Shown: positions 56,845-64,000 of the stretch, piece by piece
Position numbering within the stretch: position 1 is the stretch's first letter
How the letters are laid out: each line of letters opens with the position of its first letter
DNA from: Morchella semilibera
Lineage: Eukaryota > Ascomycota > Pezizomycetes > Pezizales > Morchellaceae
Length of the DNA stretch: 64,000 nucleotides
Assembly (NCBI GenBank): GCA_009192285.1
Contig: WBVU01000004.1
Coordinates: forward strand, 4,672,001 to 4,736,000
Direction: 5' to 3'
Program-made: the position numbers and the translations under genes
The notes under the pieces: model-generated
Database searches by the model: none
The model's input: only the letters and a program-made list of their open reading frames with translations
Told to the model about the DNA's origin: nothing

Positions 56845-58076
56845 ATGGTCCGGAGCGCCCTCGCCCTCCTTATTGTGGCCTCTGTGGCCACGAGGGGCGT
56901 CAATGCCCTGTTTAGTGTCAATGATGACATCCTAGCTTTCCCGCAGGTAAGCTTCCTACAGCTCCTTCTTGCCCCCCCCCCCCCCGGATCACCACTAATC
57001 CGCCCGTCCCCCACCTAGTACGAGATCCAATTCCCACCGGAGCCCATCCCCGCCTCCGAGGCCGAAGCCCTCCTCGCCCAAGCACCAACCTCCTCCGCTA
57101 CGCCCTCTTCCGCCAACTCCGAATCCTACGAAGCCCTCTGGCTCCACAAACGCCAATATCTCTGCAAAGTCCCCGTCGTACAGGCGCCCCCCCCCCTCAA
57201 CGCAACCGAAAAGGAGCTCTCCCGCGCCGCCGAGGAGAAGGAGCTCGCGCGGGCGACAACGCGCGGTTGGGAACTGCTTAGCGGCCTTGAGGGCGAGTGT
57301 CTTTATTTCGTGTCCGGCTGGTGGTCGTACTCGTACTGTCATAACCGCGAGGTGCGGCAGTTTCACCAAAAGGCGCCGTCGGCGGGGAGTGGTGGGGCAC
57401 CGCAGTGGCCCCCCGCGGAGGACCCAGCGACGCCGAGCTATGTGCTCGGCCAGGTTGCGCCGGAGAAGCGTGGGGGCGCAGGGGCAGGGACGGAACTCCA
57501 GGCGACGGGAGAGCTGAGGTTTTTGGTGCAGAAATTGGGAGGTGGGACTACGTGTGATCTGACGAGGAAGGAGAGGAAGATTGAGATCCAAGTGAGTCTT
57601 CTAGCTCCTCTAGACTATGATCTGAGAGTTTTTTTTACTGACTATGTGAGCAGTTCCACTGCGCGACAAAAGGAACCCACGACCGCATTGGCTGGATCAA
57701 GGAGATCTCCATCTGCTGCTACCTTATGGTCGTCTACACCCCGCGCCTCTGTGACGACGTCGCATTCCTGCCACCGCGCGAGGACCGTGCGAATGCCGTG
57801 CAGTGCCGCGAGATCATGAGCCCGGAGGAGCTAGAGGAGTACTATGTGCAGCAGGCAGAGCAGGCGGAAATGGAGCAAGCAGATGCCCTAGAGCTGCTGC
57901 AGGCAGCGTTGGGGCTTGACGCTGGCGTCGAAGAAGGCCAGACCAAGGTGGAGAAGAAGAAGGGGAAGGGGAAGAAGGCGGCGGCGGCGGCCTCTGCAGA
58001 AGAGGGAGAGGAGAGGGTACCGGCGGGGAAAAGTGAGGAAGAGAAGGTTCAAGGGGACTGGCATGTAGAGTTGTAG
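56845..58076 (+). CDS. YOS9: ER lectin Yos9 (OS-9 family)
   Basis: Three exons (56845-56946, 57019-57591, 57654-58076) close to 365 residues. A signal peptide is clear (MVRSALALLIVASVATRGVN, then ALFSVNDD). The MRH lectin domain follows: WLHKRQYLCKVP upstream, GECLYFVSGWWSYSYCHNRE with the sugar-contacting WW and Tyr, TCDLTRKERKIEIQFHC, ICCYLMVVYTPRLC at the end. The cysteine pattern fits OS-9/Yos9. The protein reads trimmed high-mannose glycans on misfolded glycoproteins and passes them to the Hrd1 ubiquitin ligase in ER-associated degradation. The tail is Glu/Lys/Ala-rich and ends WHVEL; yeast Yos9 ends HDEL, so HVEL may be a variant ER-retrieval signal. The protein is shorter than yeast Yos9 (542 residues). 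Confidence 0.92.
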
Positions 58077-60816
58077 GTATTATAGAGTAGTGTAGCTTCT
58101 TTTCCTTCTTTTCCTTCTTTCTTTCTGCGGTTGCTTATGAGTTGCTTCTATTTTCTTGTATGTTTTCTTTTATGCTGTGCTAGTTTTACTAGAGTGCTCT
58201 AGCAAGTCACTGGTTTAGTGGCGCGGTGGTGTATGATACATGGATAACGATGAGCCAGCCAGACCTACGGGAACGTCGGGAAGTGATATGGAGCGCGAGT
58301 GATGGGCTGTGATTCAATGGACTTGCATGGATGGGCACAAAGCAGCAAGCGCACGTGATGAATTAATTGTAGGCATGGCAAACACAAAATATACATGCGA
58401 GATGAAAAATGCAGGATGCACATTTCAGCCATGGGAAACCGCGTTGCCAATCGAACCGGCTGTCAAAAAGCACGAATCGAAATCGAATCGGGGGGGGGCG
58501 CGCTGCTGCACAGTGCACACACACACAGGTCACAAGTTGATCCAGATCAAATCAGAAGCTTGGACCGACCGACTGAACGACTGCCAGTGCGAGCGAGCTC
58601 GAAATGCAGACAAGTAGGAAAAGTCTCAAACCATAGTCCAGTGCGCGGCCCGACCATGCATCCGTACATAGAGTACATTGCTTACATATGTCATGTACAT
58701 ACCCGTGGAATTGTCAATCCACCTGGCTGGCTGGATCAAACAGTGCAGTTTTACGCACAAACTGCGTCGTCCGCCCTGCCCGCGGATGCCGCACCCACGG
58801 GTCGGTGCATGCTTGCATGTCTACTCACAGCGGGGAGATGAGAGGAAGGGAGGGAGAGGGAGAGGGAGAGGGGGGCCAATGGGTATGAGGCGGTCTGGGC
58901 GGGTGGGGGTGCGGGTGTCCGCGGGGAGGGAGTGGGTTTACGGACGGGGGCGTGCAGGTATGGATGTGTTTCTACTATTTACAGCGCTGGCTGTAGGCGG
59001 TGTGACTCGTCGTGGGCTTGTGGTTGTAGATGCTAGATAGTAGATGGTGGATGGTAGATGGTAGATCGTAGCTCCTAGGAGGGCCTAGGCGATCCTTTTT
59101 GACAGCTGTGGGATATTTTGAGGCGCATAGATAGACAGATAGCTTCTACTCTACTCTGGCATGTGCACCGTCTTATATTCAGGCCCTACAGTGCAGCGCA
59201 TCCTGGGCGCGATCTACAAGCACATAATAGTACCTACATCATGCCCGGCGCCGGGTCCTTTCCTTTACCTGTAAAAGTGTTGCTGTATAGATAAATATAA
59301 CCCGATAAGCCCGGGAGCATCAAATAGATTGCCCACGTAGATCTCCTAAGTAGATTGTTTGATTGTTTGTTTCACCCGGTTGGGTTGTTTTCGTAGAACT
59401 AGGTACAGTCGTTAACATGCGGGGAAAGCGAGGGAAGTTAATATCAATGCCTGCTCGGATCTCTTGCCCTTGCCTTTTACCCTTGCTCTCCACCAGAGGT
59501 AGCGAGTGAGGTTGAGGTTGGAGCGAAGTTGGATGGGGGTCGGGGTGACAGACAGAACCGTGCGCCGTGTTTTATCCGAGGATGTTGTTCGGTTGAGGTT
59601 TTTTTCTTTCTCGTTTCTTTTCTTGGTAGAATGGACCCGGGTATTTACGCTGCAGAGGAGAGAGAGGGAGAGAGGAAGAGGGGGGAGGGGGGGAGGGGGA
59701 GAGAGATCTTGTGGCACGGAAGCTTGATGGATGGATGCATGGAAGGATGAGGGGTTGGTGTGTGATTGGGTGATTGGGTGATTGGGTGAGTGAGAGAGGG
59801 TGAGTGAGAGCGAGTGAGGAGGTTACCGGGGGAGTTTCAGAATTAATGGGATGCACTGTGGTTTGCCGCGGCGAACCATCAAGACGTTGATGAATGGATG
59901 AAGATATTGGAGGGGGGAGGGGGAGGTGTGTTGGTTCTGATAGAGAGTAAGTATTGGGTTTATGAGGTTGTTTTTTCTGTTTTTCTGTTTTTCTGTTTGT
60001 CTGTTTGTCTGTTTGCCCCGATGTCTCAGTTTCAGGTCTTGATATCCCAATCTGTGTTACCTTGTCTCGTTTCCCCACAAAGTGACAGGCGCCGTTGAGA
60101 CAGACACTCCGAGTTAAAATACATACAACCAAAGCACCAACCAAACAAGGAAACAGGGACAAAACTCTTCAATTGGCACTTCTTAAGGAAAGAACGGGGA
60201 AAATAAAACCCTGCTGTGTGTGTGATCAGCTGCATCTATGGATGAGGTTAGCATTATGTAGCAGTCAGTACCTGTAATGATGATGTTGGTTACTTGAGTG
60301 ACAACTAAGTAACTGGTCTTTCTCTCCCAACGTCACTTCATTCACTCATTCATTCACGATACTTGGAGAGAGAGAGAGATATTGTCCTCCTATCTGTGGA
60401 GAGTGATAACAGAAGTGCTTTATTCCTCTTCTGCTGCTGCATTAACGGAATTTATAACTCGGATTCGGATACACTCGCATTATCTACTGTAACTTCCCTC
60501 GTCCCTGTCATTTCGTGCGTCCCCCATCACTCTCACTCTTACTCTTACTCTCACCCCCCCCCCCCTCCCCGCCTCGATAGTGCTTGCTGCTGCTACATAC
60601 TGCTAGGTGTTGCTGTCATAATTCTCACACACCCTCTCCCCCCCCGCAATAGGAAAGAGCCTTATTATTTTTTATTTTTTTTCCGAATTCTCCGCTCACC
60701 AACCTCCTCTCAACTCGACAACACCATCAATCACGACGACTCGGCCCTCACACACACACACACACACAACACACCCACACGCACCCCCCTCCGCTCACCC
60801 ACCCATTCGCGGCGCT
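58077..60816. other. Intergenic with microsatellite-like repeats
   Basis: About 2.7 kb without a supportable gene. It has a poly-G run near 58491-58498, a GATGGTA-type tract near 59035-59070, a GAGAG tract near 59656-59710, a GATTGGGT repeat (about 59763-59788), a TTTCTG/TTTGTC repeat (about 59972-60015) and a poly-C run near 60548-60557. The CT-rich right end is probably the PTC7 leader. Confidence 0.5.
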
Positions 60817-62650
60817 ATGATGCGAGCGTCATGCAGCAGCTCCTCCTGCTGCTGCTCATTGCGCTCACGCCTTATGGCTCAGACTCAGGGCATTCGCTGC
60901 GGCAATGGCAACCTGCGTGGCCTGGCCTCCTCCTCCTCCTCAGCAACGGCCTCTTCGTCCTCGTCCACGCTAAAAACTGCCAGTGGATGGGCAAGAGTTC
61001 ACCCAGTCGCAGCTGCATTGCCGGGTGGAGGGGGAGGAGATAATAAAAGCACCACTACTGGCACCTCCACCTCCACCACCTGTTCAGGGGAAACAGTGTC
61101 AGTGCCGCTGCAGGTTCCACCACAGCGCCAGCCTAATATAATAGTGTCGCCCATCCTCTCGCAGCTTCACCCTGCTGCTTCCTCCTACTCCGCTGCTGCA
61201 AAGTCGTCTCTACTGTCGGAAAAGTGGTTTGCCTCTACCGCTGCCTATATGTCACCGTCTCTTGTAAATCCGTTGGTTATTTCGCCTACGCCCATAAGAC
61301 CGTTCTCGACGATGGGTAACCCGAGGTTTGGTGCTGCTGCGCCGACGTTGAGTGCTAACACTGCAACCACCACTACTCCTTCCGCTGCACCAGATACCGC
61401 TGCTGCTGCTGCACCACAGCAGCAAAAGTTCACATACCACATTTCAGCATCCTTCGCCGCGAAGCAGAAGCGGTTCAGTCCTACAACAAACATCTTCAAC
61501 TTCAACCCCTACTACCGTGTACAGGACTCTGCACGCCGGAAGTCACGCCCGGACGCGGGACAAGATGCCTTCTTTGTCTCACGGATTAACGATAGTGGTG
61601 CCGTCGCCGCGGGAGTGGTAGCCCCCCCCCCCTCCCCCCTGCCCTGTGTCACTTTGTGGAGTTGTTTTCTTTTCCGGAGGGTCCGTGTGCTGACAAAACT
61701 GACAAAACAGGCGGATGGCGTGGGCGGGTATGCTGAGTCCGGGATCGACTCTGCAGACTTCTCACACACTTTCTGCGAGCGCATGGCATCGGCCGCTTAC
61801 CAGGCGACCGCCGAAAGCGTCAGCGCGAAGCAGCTTATCGAGACGGGCTATCGCCGCATCCTGGACGAGGACGCCATCGCGGGCGGCGCAAGCACGGCCT
61901 GTGTCGGTGTAGCGAAACCAGATGGACAGCTCAATGTCGCAAAGTAAAACCCCCCGCACACACACACGCTTGTGAAACCGATTGCTGACACAGACATTGT
62001 GCACCCGCAGTCTTGGTGACTCTGGGTTCTTGATCATCCGCCAAGGGAAGATTCAGTACGCCTCATCCCCGCAAACCCACGACTTCAACACCCCATACCA
62101 GCTCGCAATGATCCCAAAGAAGCTCCTTGCACAGGCGCGCCAGTTTGGCGGAGGTCCGTTCTCGGACGAGCCTGCGGATGCACAGGTGTCTACCCACGCG
62201 CTGCGCAATGGCGACGTCGTCGTCTTTGCGACGGACGGTGTCTGGGACAACCTCTCGATCCAGGACGTGCTGCGCATTGTCACGGATGAAATGCAAATTG
62301 GGAAGGGCTGGGTGAATAACGGCGATGTAGGCATTATCCCTGCCCCAAATCTTGGAGGCGTTGCTGGCGAGACGGACGGTAGAGGGATACAGGCGCAAGT
62401 CGCTAGGGCTATTGCGACGAGGGCGAAGAGCGCGAGTGTCAGCACAAAGCTGGACGGGCCGTTCGCGAAGGAGGTACAGAGGCTGTTCCCCGGTGAGAAC
62501 TTTCATGGGGGGAAGAGGGACGATATATGTGTGGTCTGTATGGTGGTAGTCGAGGTATGTTGAACTCTGTAGTGCTTTCTTTCTATTAGAGTATTGGTAC
62601 TGATTTTTGCGTGAGTGCAGGTAAAGGGCTCAACGACACCAAAGTTGTAG
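60817..62650 (+). CDS. PTC7: Mitochondrial PP2C-type phosphatase, Ptc7-like
   Basis: Four exons (60817-61617, 61711-61943, 62011-62554, 62621-62650) close to 535 residues; without the last splice the frame ends at 62563. The Ser/Arg-rich N-terminus of about 200 residues (MMRASCSSSSCCCSLRSRLM) is suited to mitochondrial import but is unusually long. The PP2C core shows DAGQDAFFVSRIN, VADGVGGYAESGIDSADFSH (metal-binding Asp-Gly), GASTACVGV, NLGDSGFLIIR, NGDVVVFATDGVWDNLS and KRDDICVV. This is the Ptc7/PPTC7 subgroup, which in yeast dephosphorylates Coq7 in coenzyme Q synthesis and other matrix proteins. Intron 1 contains a poly-C run. Confidence 0.93.
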
Positions 62651-64000
62651 AATATGTACTTCTACTTTCAATTTTTAGCGTCTCTCTTATTACTTATTAT
62701 CGTGCATATGCTGCATTGGGGATATATAGACGGGTATCTCTTTTTCTTTCACGGCTTCTTGTCTTCTTGTTCCTTCTACCATATTTCTCTTCTTAAACTA
62801 AACTTTCACTCTCTACACGGCGCTATACACTCTAGTGCGCCTCAGAGTCGCGCACATTGGTTGCTGTGATCCTTTCATTTTACCGAAATAGTCGTCTCTT
62901 TTGTTTCCATACGAAAAATGTGGTCTAAACGGGGGTTCCTTTTTTTATGCGTGTTAAGACGTTTATGAATTTCCTTTGGTTGTTTTGTAAGAGTAGCGGG
63001 GCCGTTCGGAGCGGGTATATGTAAACGATGTAGGGTGGATGGGCGCAATTCGCACCAATGCTATATTCTTTTCAATCTTATTATTCACTGATCTCAAAAC
63101 CTCCCTTAATTACTGGAACAGCAAACAAGTACTTTGATACCCTCTAACTCGAAAAAAACGAAGGAGGGAAAAGTGAGCAATGACGATGAACTTTTTCCTT
63201 TTCTTCCTTTCTTTTTTTTTTTTCCCCCCCCCATTTGCCGCCGCCTCCTTTGAAGCCCCTTCAGATGACCACTGCATTTCCTTTGGGGAGGTTTGTTGAC
63301 GTTATGATTTTTGCTTTTTGCGGTGAGGAGTCTCGAAGTGTAGTTATCACATGGGGCCTTATTTTTTCTTTTGGGGAAGGACCGGGGGTGTGTGTGCGTG
63401 GTGGACGCTTTGGGGGGTTAGCGTGGTTGGAGGGTATTAATTGGATTGTTAGTAAGCATGCCGAGTGATATACCGTGATCGTAGCAATAGATAGCGCTTA
63501 CAAACTACTACCAGGTGCATACATGGGAGGAATATGGGGGACGCGTAGATGAACTTCAATACATGTAGTTGCCACCCCCTCTATGGCTCCTTACCCTACC
63601 CCTCCTCAGACGGGCAATGGTCTGCTCTATATTGGGAGCGCAGGTCTCTGGCCGTTAATTGGCCCTAACTCTCGGTTTCGGCCTTCCCGGCCCGGGGGTT
63701 CGCTTTAATTAATTGCGGAACTTCTTCTATCCGCGTCTAGTCCGGAGCTTATCGTGTCTTTGCCCGCGGGGGGGGGGGCTTTGAGCGAACGGCCTCGTTT
63801 GGGTGGTTCTGGTTTATGAGCCGTGTGGTTTTAGGACTGTTAAGCTCCTCCAAACCCTATTTCTTTGTGCGGCTTGGCGGTTCCGGTGTGGGTTGGTAGG
63901 TGCTTCGTCGCAGAGTGGTTATGTAGGTACAAGCATCATCAATTGATTGTTCCTTTCGCTAGATTGTAGGTTGGTATCTGCTGTGTGGGCTCTAGGGGGG
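62651..64000. other. Intergenic to the window edge
   Basis: The PTC7 3' region, then a T-run followed by C7 near 63212-63233 and a poly-G run near 63770-63778. A 77-codon frame at 63235-63468 has no recognisable family. No gene is supported. Confidence 0.5.

Noticed and set aside
59572-60162. 196-codon minus-strand ORF
   Set aside because: The sequence is Pro/Ser/Thr/Lys-rich because it reads through microsatellites; no family likeness.
60363-61043. 226-codon ORF overlapping the start of PTC7
   Set aside because: It is a shadow frame over the leader and low-complexity front of PTC7.
63235-63468. 77-codon ORF near the window end
   Set aside because: It begins at a poly-C run and has no recognised domain.

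Overview
This is a window of fungal nuclear DNA, most likely from a filamentous ascomycete; Pezizomycetes is my guess from the mixture of genes and repeats. Protein genes carry short GT-AG introns (about 42 to 320 nt, mostly 50-120). Most predicted products are classic ascomycete housekeeping proteins: Nop12, an Sds3/Dep1-type protein, Spt2, ribosomal P2, Spc3, Sla1, Fba1, Yos9 and Ptc7. Exon models were built by hand from splice signals and checked for reading-frame closure. There is one ambiguous base, an n at 2395.

Layout. 1-1441: an ANCHR/ZFYVE19-like zinc-finger gene (-). 1735-6540: a repeat island made of short CTCC/GGAG-rich repeats, a 101-bp tandem array, a 997-codon DUF6589-type ORF (-) and a GC-rich 64/65-bp tandem array at its 5' side. 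6984-10220: NUFIP1-type (+) and Nop12 (-) genes facing each other; both products act in ribosome or snoRNP biogenesis. 11907-14748: an Sds3/Dep1 gene (+), divergent from NOP12. 17056-19941: SPT2 (-) and the P2 stalk protein gene (+), divergent. 20351-23208: a UPF0052/CofD-like gene (-) and SPC3 (+), divergent. 25176-31592: a conserved fungal protein (-) and SLA1 (+), divergent. 33045-34389: fructose-bisphosphate aldolase (+). 36378-38672: an F-box protein (-). 38673-47452: a long gene-poor, AT-rich stretch with several short inverted-repeat elements and a decayed alpha/beta-hydrolase gene. 47453-51619: an Hsp70/HSPA12-like gene (-) divergent from a coiled-coil protein (+). 51778-53048: two more inverted-repeat elements. 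53304-55481: a five-exon gene of unknown function (+). 56075-56158: an intron-bearing tRNA-Arg (-). 56845-58076: YOS9 (+). 60817-62650: PTC7-like phosphatase (+).

Two conserved host genes (P2 and Sds3/Dep1) are each out of frame by exactly one missing base at a C run. Undercalled homopolymers in the assembly explain this better than gene loss does. The window is also unusually rich in poly-G/poly-C runs and in the palindrome TACATGTA.

The least explained parts are the DUF6589 ORF between two unrelated tandem arrays, the set of small TA-flanked inverted-repeat elements, the Hsp70-like/coiled-coil pair, and the five-exon unknown gene with a repeat-bearing first intron.
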